Origin: Planctomycetota bacterium
GTDB lineage: Bacteria > Planctomycetota > Phycisphaerae > UBA1845 > Fen-1342
Length of the DNA: 64,000 nt
Direction of reading: 5' to 3'
Assembly: GCA_018814045.1 (NCBI GenBank)
Contig: JAHJAR010000203.1
Span: forward strand, 18,536-82,535
In this document: piece by piece, positions 10,863 through 19,314 of the stretch
Layout: each line of letters opens with the position of its first letter
Position numbering within the stretch: position 1 is the first letter of the stretch
Made by a program: the position numbers and the translations under genes
Notes under the pieces: model-generated
Told to the model about the DNA's origin: nothing
Databases searched by the model: none
The model's input: only the letters and a program-made list of their open reading frames with translations

Positions 10863-12244
10863 TCTCCGAGTCCGTATGTAGCCGGGTCGTACAATTCGCC
10901 ATAGCGCGCCCGGGTCGTCTCGATCAGCTCGCCAGCGCTCTCCGGCAGGTCATTATAGGCGTTCTGCAAACGGTCGAGCCAACGCCGCTCGCGCTCCGAC
11001 AGCTCCAGCGCACGCGCCTCCAGCCCCTCCTGAAGAATCTGGAACGCCGCCCCCCCCACCGCTAGCGCGCGGCGATACGGCTCGCGCTCTGCGCAGATTG
11101 CCCGCGCCAGCCTCAGCGTGGCCGCGGGGCTGAGCAGCGCTGCCTGGGCACTGAGGTGGGCGTCGCTCTCAACGTGCAGATCACGCAATTCAAGCTGCGT
11201 GCCGCGCGCCGTGGCCGCGTTCAATAAGCGGCAGTCGTAGGCCAGCGTCTCCAGGCTCGCCACCGGCGCCGGCCCCGAGAGGAGCCGCACGTCGGGCACC
11301 GATTCGTTGCTCCACAGATCGGCCATGGCGAGGGCAATGTTGCCGACCGGCGAGAGGTGTGCACACGTGGCGCCACGCCCCTCCATGCTGATCGGACACC
11401 CGCTGATCGCCTTCAGCACCGGCCCCTCGTAGGCGCAATCCTTCGACGGCCCGACCGCACCCCGCTCAAACGCCACCAGACTCCGCACGCTCGCGACCGC
11501 CCGTACCAGCGCTGCCAGCCCGTCCGGCAACATCCCCTGTTCGCTGAGTTGCATCGCCGTGTTGGCGAAGCCGCAGGCCGTGTCGCCGCCCGCGACGATC
11601 CCGTGCTGGTTCGCCACGGCAACGAAGTGGTCCCACAGCCAGGCCATGTCGCGCGGCGCCAGGACGCCCAGCGCCAGCAGGATCCCCGGCAGATCCGCAC
11701 GGGTCAGGGCAACGTCGTGCACCTCCTTGCCACCGGTCGATTCGATCGACAGGATGTCGGCCCCGGCGGCGACACAGCACTCGAGTGCCTCCGCCATCTG
11801 CTCCCATGCGGCCCCTTCCCGTCGCCGGGGGGGCTTGGTCTCGTCCCGCAAATCGATGATCGTGACGCGCAGAGCGGCGGCCAGCCCCCAGCGTTCGTGC
11901 GCCCGGCGCAGGTGGTCTTTCAACAGCGCGCTGAGTTCGGCCCCCCAGGCGGGATTCTTCGTCATCGGCGGCAACTGCTCGAATTCGACGACCAGCCCCG
12001 GCAGAGCCAGCCGCTGGGCGCGTTCGAGCAACGCTGTGATCGTGTCCTCGTAGATCTGGCGAACACGCGGCCACGTGCCGTGCTCGACCAACATGGGCGG
12101 CAATGTGAAGTTGATCTCGGGGTAGACCAGCCCCGCACCCAGCGTCAGCCCCAACCCGCACGTGACCGGCGCCGGTGCCCAGCCGAACACCAGTCCCTCC
12201 GCGTCCCGGACAACCGGCTCACTGAATTCCCTGGCTTTGTGCAT
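10859..12244 (-). CDS. mtaB: Methanol:corrinoid methyltransferase
   Basis: MtaB cleaves methanol and methylates the Co(I) corrinoid of MtaC. The 461-residue product matches the family in length and throughout its sequence, including PAWGAELSALLKDH, DILSIESTGGKEV, GGDTACGFANTAM, FERGAVGPSKDCAYEGP and the SMEGRGATCAHLSPVGN and DLWSNESV blocks. The zinc ligands known from Methanosarcina barkeri MtaB (Glu164, Cys220, Cys269) are matched by E168, C224 and C270. It is divergent from mtaC and co-directional with the activation-domain gene. Members acting on other methyl compounds cannot be excluded, but the ligand set and overall match favour methanol. Confidence 0.92.
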   Translation of the reverse strand: MHKAREFSEPVVRDAEGLVFGWAPAPVTCGLGLTLGAGLVYPEINFTLPPMLVEHGTWPRVRQIYEDTITALLERAQRLALPGLVVEFEQLPPMTKNPAWGAELSALLKDHLRRAHERWGLAAALRVTIIDLRDETKPPRRREGAAWEQMAEALECCVAAGADILSIESTGGKEVHDVALTRADLPGILLALGVLAPRDMAWLWDHFVAVANQHGIVAGGDTACGFANTAMQLSEQGMLPDGLAALVRAVASVRSLVAFERGAVGPSKDCAYEGPVLKAISGCPISMEGRGATCAHLSPVGNIALAMADLWSNESVPDVRLLSGPAPVASLETLAYDCRLLNAATARGTQLELRDLHVESDAHLSAQAALLSPAATLRLARAICAEREPYRRALAVGGAAFQILQEGLEARALELSERERRWLDRLQNAYNDLPESAGELIETTRARYGELYDPATYGLGD

Positions 12245-12304
12245 CGTTCGTGCTCGTCCTTCCGGGGCCGTGTGTCCTTCCTACTCTCTTATACCCTGAA
12301 GCGG

Positions 12305-12333
12305 TTCATCCTCGAAGCGCGATTGGCTATACT
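12305..12333 (+). promoter_or_regulatory. Candidate promoter of mtaC
   Basis: TTCATC (12305-12310, 3/6 match to the -35 consensus), a 17-bp spacer and TATACT (12328-12333) precede mtaC by ~115 bases. On the opposite strand a TATAAG near 12290 could serve mtaB. The 202-bp divergent spacer is the likely control region of the methyl-transfer locus. Confidence 0.4.
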
Positions 12334-12446
12334 GGTCCAGTTAGGCGCCGTCGGGTGGCCGCCTTATCGGCCACCGTCCAGCGCCTGGTCCGCCGCCCGG
12401 CGATCCGGGCCAGGGGAGCGCTGCTCCCGGTTTGTTGGAGATACGG

Positions 12447-13091
12447 ATGCCCACACTCGAACAGATTGCCAACGCGGTCATCGACGGCGACGAGCAAGCG
12501 ACGCCGCAACACGTCGAGGCGGCACTCAAAGAGAACATCCCCTCCCGGCAAATCCTGAACGAAGGTTTGCTCAGCGGCATGACCGAGGTTGGACGCCGCT
12601 TTCGCGAGGGCGAGTTCTTCGTGCCCGAGGTGTTGATCGCGGCCGAAGCGATGAAGGCCGGCCTGGCCGTGTTGCGCTCGGAACTGGTGGCCCAGGGCGT
12701 GAAAGCGGCCGCCACCGCTGTCATTGGAACCGTCAGGGGAGATCTGCACGATATCGGCAAGAACCTCGTGGCCACCATGCTCGAAGGGGCCGGCTTCGAG
12801 GTGATCGACCTGGGCGTCGATGTGCCTCCCGAGAGGTTCGTCGAAGCCTGTCGCGAACACAAAGCCCATGTGGCCGCCCTGAGCGCCCTGCTAACCACGA
12901 CCATGCCCGAGATGGAAGGCGCCGTGCGGCTACTGCGCGAACAGGTGCAGCCGACACCCGTGGTATTGATCGGCGGTGCCCCCGTGACCGATGACTACGC
13001 CCGCCAGATCGGCGCCGACGGCTACGGCCGCGATGCCGCCAGCGGCGCTGAGCTAGCCAAGCGGCTCTGCCAGAAGAAGGCCCCGTGGTGA
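12447..13091 (+). CDS. mtaC: Methanol-type corrinoid protein
   Basis: A 214-residue corrinoid protein that carries the methyl group between MtaB and a second methyltransferase. Residues 1-~85 form the helical cap domain; residues ~88-214 form a Rossmann-like B12-binding domain with D99-x-H101-x-x-G104 (GDLHDIGKNLV), where the His is the lower cobalt ligand, followed by DLGVDVPPERFV, ALLTTTMPEM and VLIGGAPVTDDYA. The start at 12447 has GGAG six bases upstream, better placed than the TTG at 12432. It is divergent from mtaB and is followed by a UroD-family gene whose frame starts 9 bases downstream. Confidence 0.92.
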   Translation: MPTLEQIANAVIDGDEQATPQHVEAALKENIPSRQILNEGLLSGMTEVGRRFREGEFFVPEVLIAAEAMKAGLAVLRSELVAQGVKAAATAVIGTVRGDLHDIGKNLVATMLEGAGFEVIDLGVDVPPERFVEACREHKAHVAALSALLTTTMPEMEGAVRLLREQVQPTPVVLIGGAPVTDDYARQIGADGYGRDAASGAELAKRLCQKKAPW

Positions 13092-13099
13092 TTTCGACC

Positions 13100-14227
13100 A
13101 TGACCTCCCGCCAGCGCGTGGCGCGCACGCTTCGCCGCCAGGAGGCGGACCGCGTGCCGATCTACGACAAGTTCTGGTTCGAGACCGAGCGGGCCTGGCG
13201 CGAACAGCTCGGGTGCGCGTGGGAGCTCGACCCTCGCCGCTCGCATTTCGACTGGGAAGCGACCGCCCCGGAAACCCAGATGCGTACGCTCGGTGATGTC
13301 TTCGACCTGGACATCGTCGAGGTCGCCTGGCCCGACTACCGCCTGCGCCTGGTCGCTCCGGAGGTGCTCGAAGAGACGAACGAATCGATCCTGCAACGCG
13401 ACGGCAATGATGCTGTGCTGCGCTGGTGGAAGCACAAAATGGGCACGCCGGAACACGTCTCGTATGGCATCGACACGCCGGAGAAGTGGGCCCGAGTCAA
13501 GCCGCTGACAACGACGACGCGCGCGCGCGTGCGCTGGCACGAGTTCTGGCCGCTTTATCGCCGGGCGCGGGCCGCCGATCGCTTTCTCTGCTTCTGTAGC
13601 GTCGAGCCGTTCGAGATCGTCAAGGACATTCTCGGGCATGAGATCATGCTCAAGGCGATGCTCAAGCAGCCCGAGTGGGTCCACGACGTCTTCGACACTT
13701 TCACGCGCCAGATCATCGGCATGTTCGAGCTCGTCGAGGCCGAGGGCATGACCTGCGACGGCGCTTTCATCTATGGCGATATGGCGTACAACACCGGGCC
13801 GTTCATGAGTCCGCGGCACTACCGCGAGTTCCTCTGGCCCTGTCTCAAACGCATCTGCGACGAGTTCAACCGCCGCGATATGCCCGTGATCTTCCACTCT
13901 GACGGCGACATCCGCCTGGTCATCGACGATCTGATCGAGGCCGGCGTGGCCACCCTCCAGCCGCTCGAGGCCAAGGCGAATCTGGACGTCCGCGAGTTGG
14001 CCCCGCAGTACGGCGACCGCGTCGGCTTCATGGGCAACATCGACGTGCGCGTCCTGATGACCAACGATACGGAGCAGGTGCGCGCGGAAGTGCGCTCGAA
14101 GCTCGCCGCCGCCATGCCCTACCACGGCTACATGTACCACTCCGACCACTCGGTCCCACCGGGGGTTACGCTCGAGACCTACCGCCTGTTGCTCGAAGAA
14201 CTGCGCGAATACGGGCAATACCGGTAG
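13100..14227 (+). CDS. UroD-family methyltransferase-like protein (candidate MtaA-role protein)
   Basis: A 375-residue uroporphyrinogen-decarboxylase-fold protein with the typical start MTSRQRVARTLRRQEADRVP. Family members include MtaA/MtbA/CmuA methyltransferases that use a His-x-Cys...Cys zinc site. Here the corresponding position reads IFHSDGDI (His-x-Asp), and the C-terminal Cys position appears as YHSDHSVPPG, so the canonical zinc thiolates are absent. Its place directly behind mtaC suggests it accepts or delivers the methyl group, but the altered site makes this uncertain. GGTGAT seven bases upstream supports 13100; a GTG at 13085 overlapping mtaC is the alternative. True UroD for heme synthesis is unlikely. 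Confidence 0.8.
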   Translation: MTSRQRVARTLRRQEADRVPIYDKFWFETERAWREQLGCAWELDPRRSHFDWEATAPETQMRTLGDVFDLDIVEVAWPDYRLRLVAPEVLEETNESILQRDGNDAVLRWWKHKMGTPEHVSYGIDTPEKWARVKPLTTTTRARVRWHEFWPLYRRARAADRFLCFCSVEPFEIVKDILGHEIMLKAMLKQPEWVHDVFDTFTRQIIGMFELVEAEGMTCDGAFIYGDMAYNTGPFMSPRHYREFLWPCLKRICDEFNRRDMPVIFHSDGDIRLVIDDLIEAGVATLQPLEAKANLDVRELAPQYGDRVGFMGNIDVRVLMTNDTEQVRAEVRSKLAAAMPYHGYMYHSDHSVPPGVTLETYRLLLEELREYGQYR

Positions 14228-14549
14228 GCGGGCGGAAGGCGCGCCTTTTGCGACACAGGAGCTCAACTTTGTCTTCCTTTCCAAGGCTGGAGCGGATACA
14301 CTAGGTAATAGCCCAATCACCGTCGGCGACTGAGCCGGTCGCAGGACCGGCATCACCGCGGGAGGCGGGCGGCGATCGGATGCCCGGAACCGGGAAGGAA
14401 GCGCAATTCGATCGCACAGGGCGGAAGAGAGGAGTCAATCCAGGCAAACGGGCGCGCTGCAAGCACATTCGCGCTGCCACGTGGTCGCTTTGTGTGGATT
14501 GCGGGAATGTGAGCGGCGCCCGTGCAAGTAACGATGGGAAGGACCGATC
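14228..14549 (+). other. 322-bp structured leader or spacer before the large secreted protein
   Basis: No ORF with a ribosome-binding site is seen. A -10-like TACACT lies at 14297-14302. Downstream is a perfect 7-bp hairpin with a 4-base loop (14334-14351), flanked by two copies of ATCACCG, and a smaller CCCG/CGGG hairpin at 14383-14394. An AAGGA just before the ATG at 14550 is the ribosome-binding site. If the TACACT is used, the leader is ~240 bases, long enough for a regulatory RNA, but it matches no riboswitch class I know. Confidence 0.4.
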
Positions 14550-16946
14550 ATGAAGCGCACTTCCGCAGTCGCCCTCATCCTGGCGCTTTTTGCGCCACTC
14601 GCCGTGGCAGATACGTTCACCTGGGCTCAGGCGTTCGACGGCAACTGGGTCTACGGATCTTTCTGGGACCTGCCGGGATACCCGCAGAACGCCGGCGACT
14701 CAGCGGTCATCGGCGTTGCGGGGGCTTACACAGTCTCGCTGGATACGTCGCCGTCGATTGACTGGCTGAACATCAGCAACGCCTACGCCACCCTTCACAT
14801 TAGCTACAATTATACGTTGACGCTGCGCGAGGCCGCCGGCCTGACCAACAGCGGCATGGTTTACGCCACCGGGGGCAGTGCGATCGTCGGCGCCGTCAAC
14901 AATCACGCCACCATTTGGTCCAATAGCGGCACGTGCACAATCACCGGCGACGTCACTAATCACGCTGGGGCGGAGATCCTCGCCGTTGGCACTCCGACGA
15001 CCCTGGTGCTGAACGGCCCCACGGTCACCAACGAAGGCACCATCCTGGTACAGTGCTCCAGCTTCTACACTGCCGAATTGCGTTTCGACGACAATGTCAC
15101 CCTCCAGGGCGGTGGTACACTCGAGCTGGACGACACGCTTGGCGAGGCTCATCTGACGACGGGCGGGGGTTGCGCACTGACACACGCGGCGAATCACACC
15201 GTCGGCGGACACGGCCGGGTTCTCGCCAATGTGATTAACGAGGGCCTGATCCAGGCTGACGTGGCGGGCACGATACTCGAGCTGCAAACCGAGCCGAAAA
15301 CCAACAACGCGACGATGAAGGCGACGGGCGGCGGCAGGCTGAGGATAAACGCAATCACGATCACGCAGGGACCGGGCGGCGTGCTCCAAGCCGACGCCGG
15401 CAGCGTCGTCGAATTGCTCAGTCAGGTCACCATTGTCGGCGGCACGTTGAACACGCTCGGCGATGGCGTGCTCGACTGCTGGGCCGGTACGAAGACGCTG
15501 ACCGACGTGGCCAACCTCGGCCGTTACGAGCTCAACCGCATGTCCACGAACGTCGTCACCGGTGCAACGTTCGTCAACGACGGGACCATCGTGGTGAACG
15601 GCGACGACTACTACAGTTCGTACCTGCGCTTTGACAGCGCGGTCGATTTCCAGGGCAGCGGCACAATCATCTTGAACAGGCGCGTTAGCGGCGCCCAGTT
15701 GAATACCGGCGACGGCGTTACGCTGACGCACCCATCCGGTCACACCATCCGCGGCATGGGCCAGATCAATGCTGCCATGGTCAATGCAGGCGGAATCGAC
15801 GCAGATGTTTCGGGGGAAGCACTGACCCTACAGACGAACAACAAATCCAACACGGGCACCATGACGGCCACCAATGGCGCGATACTGTCCAGCAGCGGAA
15901 TCGACATCGACAATACCGGCGGCGCGATCCTCGCTGATGGTGGCGCCGTGCAGCTCACGAACACTACTATCACCGGCGGCACGCTCGGCAGCGCTGCCGG
16001 CTCTGAGATCATCGGCTACGCCGGCGTCACGCTGTCCGACGTTACGTTGCCGGAAGGCACGACCTACGCGGTCGACTACTACGACACCACCACGGTCGCC
16101 GGAACGCTGAGCACGAACAATGGCATGATGGAATGTCGCTCGCACGGGACACTGGATGTTCTTGCGGATGTGGATGGAACCGGTGGCTGGTACGCCAACG
16201 ACGGCGTGATTAGGTTCAACAGTGGTGTGAACGTAACGACGGCCGGGCCGATCCAAATTGACCAGGACGACGGTCGCGTCGAAGTCATTGCGGCCGACGT
16301 CGGTGCTTCAGACCTTAGATTGGACAAGAGCGGTCGACTGACGGTCGGTGGCTCGCTCACGCTCTCCGGCGATTTGGACTTCGCCGCGACGAACGAGGGG
16401 AAGTGGATTTGGGACCCTGCGGCAACACTGACGATGACGGGCACCAGCGACCTCAACGGCTGCCATACGCTGTTTTGGAGCACGCTGGAGGTCGGTGACC
16501 GCGACAACGGTACGGGCGGCCCCGACTCGAATCGTTTCGACATCACGAACCTGGCCCTGGCCACGAACGCCGTCGTCACACTCGTCGACAAGCGCGACAA
16601 CGGCAATGGCCTGCTCGAGTCCCTGTACGTCGAGACTCTCACGCTCGCCACGGACGCCGTTCTGAACCTCAACGGACTGCACCTGTACGTCCACACAGGG
16701 CCGGATTACACGCTGATGGAGGTGGGTCCCTACGGCAGCGGCGAGATCATCGATCAACCGGTACTGCTCATCGGCGATGTCAACACTGACGGCGTGGTCA
16801 ATGGCTTCGACATCGACGTCTTCGTAGCGGTGCTGATCGGCGAAGACACTGATCCCGACCATGTCTGTGCCGCCGACTGCAACGCCGACGGCGACGTCAA
16901 CGGCTTCGACATCGACCCGTTTGTGGCGCTGCTGCAAGGCGGTTGA
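14550..16946 (+). CDS. Secreted repetitive beta-structured protein with C-terminal dockerin-like repeats
   Basis: A 798-residue protein with a signal peptide (MKRTSAVALILALFAPLAVA, cleavage after AVA). The body is Gly/Thr/Asn-rich and built of degenerate units (NxGTxxxxGG, TLxGxGTLxLxxxxGGA-like), resembling the beta-solenoid of autotransporter passengers. The last ~60 residues hold two dockerin-like Ca-binding repeats, GDVNTDGVVNGFDIDVFV and DCNADGDVNGFDIDPFVALL. The NGFDID variant is common in planctomycete extracellular proteins, where no cohesin partner is established. It is probably cell-surface or extracellular. It lies between the two UroD-family genes; a functional link to methyl metabolism is not evident. 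Confidence 0.85.
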   Translation: MKRTSAVALILALFAPLAVADTFTWAQAFDGNWVYGSFWDLPGYPQNAGDSAVIGVAGAYTVSLDTSPSIDWLNISNAYATLHISYNYTLTLREAAGLTNSGMVYATGGSAIVGAVNNHATIWSNSGTCTITGDVTNHAGAEILAVGTPTTLVLNGPTVTNEGTILVQCSSFYTAELRFDDNVTLQGGGTLELDDTLGEAHLTTGGGCALTHAANHTVGGHGRVLANVINEGLIQADVAGTILELQTEPKTNNATMKATGGGRLRINAITITQGPGGVLQADAGSVVELLSQVTIVGGTLNTLGDGVLDCWAGTKTLTDVANLGRYELNRMSTNVVTGATFVNDGTIVVNGDDYYSSYLRFDSAVDFQGSGTIILNRRVSGAQLNTGDGVTLTHPSGHTIRGMGQINAAMVNAGGIDADVSGEALTLQTNNKSNTGTMTATNGAILSSSGIDIDNTGGAILADGGAVQLTNTTITGGTLGSAAGSEIIGYAGVTLSDVTLPEGTTYAVDYYDTTTVAGTLSTNNGMMECRSHGTLDVLADVDGTGGWYANDGVIRFNSGVNVTTAGPIQIDQDDGRVEVIAADVGASDLRLDKSGRLTVGGSLTLSGDLDFAATNEGKWIWDPAATLTMTGTSDLNGCHTLFWSTLEVGDRDNGTGGPDSNRFDITNLALATNAVVTLVDKRDNGNGLLESLYVETLTLATDAVLNLNGLHLYVHTGPDYTLMEVGPYGSGEIIDQPVLLIGDVNTDGVVNGFDIDVFVAVLIGEDTDPDHVCAADCNADGDVNGFDIDPFVALLQGG

Positions 16947-17067
16947 AGCACGGCCGGCACACAGCAGGCGACCACCTGCGCGACTCCGCGGCCGCGCAGC
17001 CGCGTGCCGCGCGCACGCGGTCCCGCCACGATTTCCCGGAAGCCCCTCTCCGTCAGGCAAGTCGCGG

Positions 17068-17073
17068 TATACT
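17068..17073 (+). promoter_or_regulatory. Candidate -10 element (TATACT) of the second UroD-family gene
   Basis: TATACT lies 19 bases before the ATG at 17093, with GGAGG in between. No good -35 is seen. Initiation near 17080 would give a leader of about 12 bases that just includes the ribosome-binding site. Confidence 0.4.
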
Positions 17074-17092
17074 CCGCACACGGAGGCGTACC

Positions 17093-18226
17093 ATGGAACG
17101 ACGCGAAATCGTCGAACGTGCCATCACCTTCGGCCGACCGCCGCGGCTGCCGCTGAAGTTCGACATCGTCGGCGTGAACGACTGTTACGATGTCTGGACA
17201 CACGATCCGAGCGGCTGGTCCTGGGATTTCGCTGTTCAGGCCACCGACGAATGGGGCTGCGTCTGGCGGCGGACGGGCGTCGACAACACCGGGCAGGTCG
17301 TCGGCCACCCGCTCCAGGATCTCGCCAGACTGCCCGCGTTCTCCTGGCCCGACCCCGAAGAGCCCGCCCGCTATCGCGATTTCGAAGAGCAACTAGCCAA
17401 GGCGGACGATCGGTTCGTCATGCTCTGCTTTGGCCAAGGCATCTTCGAGCGGCTGCACATGCTGTGCGGCATGACCGAGACGCTGATGGGCTTCTACCGC
17501 CACCCCGCCCAGATGCACGAGATCCTGGATCGCATTCTCGATCATCACCTGCGCGTCCTCGATAACTGCTTGAGAATTGCGGCGCAACACCGGCGCGGCG
17601 CCGGTGCCACACAGGCGATGCATGCGGCGGCGATGGCCGACGACTGGGGCTTGCAGGACCGCGCTTTCATCAGCATCAAGCTCTTTCGCGAGTTCTTCAA
17701 GCCGCGCTACCAGCGCTGGTTCGACGAGATCAAGGCTGCCGGCCTGCACCCCTGGATGCACTCCTGCGGCCGGATTAACGACATTCTCGAAGAGCTGATC
17801 GACTGCGGCCTCGAGGTCATCAATTCCCAGCAGCCGAACACGGTGGGCATCGACGAAATCAGCCGGCGTTTCCGCGGTCGCATCTGCTTCGAATCCATCG
17901 TTGACACGCAGTCAACCTTGCCGCACGGCACGCACGACGAAATCCGCGCCCAAGCCCACCAACTCGTCGACGCCTGGGGCACGCCCGAGGGTGGCTTCAT
18001 CGCCAGCGACTACAACGACGCCGCCGCGATCGGCGTCACCACCGAACGCCGGCGGGTGATGTTCGCAGCCTTTGCCGAGAAAGGGCACTACCCGAATTAT
18101 CGCGCTGTCCTGGACCGGACGCACCCCCACCCCGCGGGTCATTCGTGGGGCCGCGCGACCACCAGGTCGCACGACCTAGCGCGAGGAACCGAAACCGAGC
18201 CGCGACCAGGCGAACCTGAGCCGTGA
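17093..18226 (+). CDS. UroD-family protein (putative corrinoid methyltransferase) with a repeat-derived C-terminal tail
   Basis: A 377-residue UroD-fold protein. It has an HSCG motif (WMHSCGRINDIL) matching the His-x-Cys half of the methyltransferase zinc site. The usual third ligand near the C-terminus is not obvious: the corresponding stretch reads GGFIASDYNDAAAIG. The start at 17093 is firm, with GGAGG seven bases upstream; the frame open before it is not coding. The final residues (TETEPRPGEPEP) are encoded by a partial copy of a dispersed repeat, so the natural end probably lies near residue ~345. It could act on a second methyl donor or acceptor; the substrate is unknown. Confidence 0.85.
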   Translation: MERREIVERAITFGRPPRLPLKFDIVGVNDCYDVWTHDPSGWSWDFAVQATDEWGCVWRRTGVDNTGQVVGHPLQDLARLPAFSWPDPEEPARYRDFEEQLAKADDRFVMLCFGQGIFERLHMLCGMTETLMGFYRHPAQMHEILDRILDHHLRVLDNCLRIAAQHRRGAGATQAMHAAAMADDWGLQDRAFISIKLFREFFKPRYQRWFDEIKAAGLHPWMHSCGRINDILEELIDCGLEVINSQQPNTVGIDEISRRFRGRICFESIVDTQSTLPHGTHDEIRAQAHQLVDAWGTPEGGFIASDYNDAAAIGVTTERRRVMFAAFAEKGHYPNYRAVLDRTHPHPAGHSWGRATTRSHDLARGTETEPRPGEPEP

Positions 18227-18265
18227 AACAGCTAAACCGAGCCGCAACCGTCAGGGAACGGTTGC
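18195..18265 (+). repeat. REP-like repeat: partial copy inside the gene end plus one full copy
   Basis: A partial unit (CCGAGCCGCGACC, from 18195) lies in the last codons of the UroD-family gene. A full unit at 18237-18265 follows the stop: CCGAGCCGCAACCGT, then CAGGGAACGGTTGC. The full unit can fold into an 8-bp hairpin. Confidence 0.8.
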
Positions 18266-18440
18266 CCAAGCCGCCCGTTCGCTCACGCGCGGTCTGGTCC
18301 AAGCTGAAGGCGCGCTTGGGGCCGCACGACTGCGCGCAGCGAACGGATTATCCCGCCCACTCGCCCCCATATCAGCGTAACATATGCACCGAGTTGATGA
18401 TGGTACGCTGGGGGTGCTGGTGCGGTAGACGCCGACGGCT

Positions 18441-18860
18441 ATGACGGCACGCAGTTTCGATATCGACCGCTTGTCCCTCTGGATCGACGTGCACTTCACG
18501 CGCGCCAGTGGGCCGGGTGGGCAAAACGTCAACAAACTCAACACGCGCGTGACACTCCTGCTCGATTTCGAGTCCTGCCCAGAATTCTCCGCCGACCAGC
18601 GCGGCCGCCTGCGGCGTAAACTGGCGACGCGCTTGTCACGCGACGGGCGGCTGCGCGTCGTATCACAGCGTGAGCGCACGCAGGCCGCCAACCGCCGCCT
18701 GGCAGAGGAGCGTCTGGGTGAACTGCTCGCCGAAGCGCTGCAACGCCGCCGACCGCGGCGGCCCACGCGGCCGACGGCAGCCGCGCGCGAGCGGCGTCTG
18801 CGTGCCAAGCGGCAGCAGGCGGAGCGCAAACGACAGCGCGGCAAGGTCGACGACAACTAG
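18441..18860 (+). CDS. arfB: Alternative ribosome-rescue factor, peptidyl-tRNA hydrolase
   Basis: ArfB (YaeJ) frees ribosomes stalled on non-stop mRNAs by hydrolysing peptidyl-tRNA. The 139-residue product has the catalytic GGQ in RASGPGGQNVNKLNTRV (GGQ at residues 26-28) and a long basic C-terminal tail (rich in Arg and Lys from residue ~100), which in ArfB enters the empty mRNA channel. The short length and the absence of the N-terminal domains of RF1/RF2 separate it from ordinary release factors. It stands between repeat clusters. No clear Shine-Dalgarno precedes the ATG at 18441. Confidence 0.93.
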   Translation: MTARSFDIDRLSLWIDVHFTRASGPGGQNVNKLNTRVTLLLDFESCPEFSADQRGRLRRKLATRLSRDGRLRVVSQRERTQAANRRLAEERLGELLAEALQRRRPRRPTRPTAAARERRLRAKRQQAERKRQRGKVDDN

Positions 18861-18888
18861 TGTGCTGTTTCGCAATCAGCGCGACTTT

Positions 18889-18970
18889 CCGAGCCGCGAC
18901 CGTCAGGGAGCGGTTGCGCAGAGAACCCGGCGCAATCCGACTAGCCCGCTCCCGAACGGTCGCGGCTCGG
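18889..18970. repeat. Inverted pair of REP-like units
   Basis: A forward unit (18889-18918, CCGAGCCGCGACCGT then CAGGGAGCGGTTGC) faces a reverse unit (18943-18970, GCTCCCGAACGGT then CGCGGCTCGG). The outer 15 bases of each are exact complements, so the pair can fold into one large hairpin at the 3' end of arfB. Confidence 0.85.
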
Positions 18971-19037
18971 GTCAACAGATGTCGCAGTTCCTGCAAGACA
19001 GCACGCTAGTGCGGTGACTCGCAGCGACTTCAACCTT

Positions 19038-19090
19038 GGTGGAACGGGCGTCTCGCCCGTTGCCATGACAGACGAGGCGCCTGTCCCACC
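19038..19090. repeat. Imperfect inverted repeat (second hairpin family)
   Basis: Left arm GGTGGAACGGGCGTCTC (19038-19054) pairs with right arm 19074-19090 with 3 mismatches in 17. A nested perfect 8-bp hairpin with a 3-base loop (19043-19061) lies in the left part. A further hairpin, CACTGGCC/GGCCGGTG, follows at 19175-19193. Confidence 0.7.
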
Positions 19091-19314
19091 CTGGTAACGT
19101 TCAGTTTTCAACGAGTCGCTAGACCAGTACTCGCCCTGATTCAGATTGAGAGCGCCTGTTACAACTGCCTGTGACACTGGCCAATGGCCGGTGCTGCACG
19201 GGCCATTAGCGTGCCACACACGTCTTGTTGGGCGCTTCAAGAACACCTACACCGCTGCTGCGAGATTCTCATCTCGCACCCACCCCCCGGGGCGAGCCGC
19301 CGCGCACCGGCGCC

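Larger units (their letters stand above)
18861..19314. other. 454-bp repeat-rich convergent intergenic region
   Basis: The region separates arfB (+) from the FecCD permease gene (-). It holds an inverted pair of REP-like units (18889-18970), a separate inverted repeat (19038-19090) and a third hairpin (19175-19193). No ORF in it looks real. Confidence 0.7.

Noticed and set aside
13100..14227. Genuine uroporphyrinogen decarboxylase for heme synthesis
   Set aside because: The context (directly behind mtaC) and divergent active-site blocks fit the methyltransferase branch of the fold, not HemE.
14228..14549. Cobalamin riboswitch before or near the corrinoid genes
   Set aside because: I looked for the conserved B12-box and the surrounding core in this leader and in the mtaB-mtaC spacer and did not find them.
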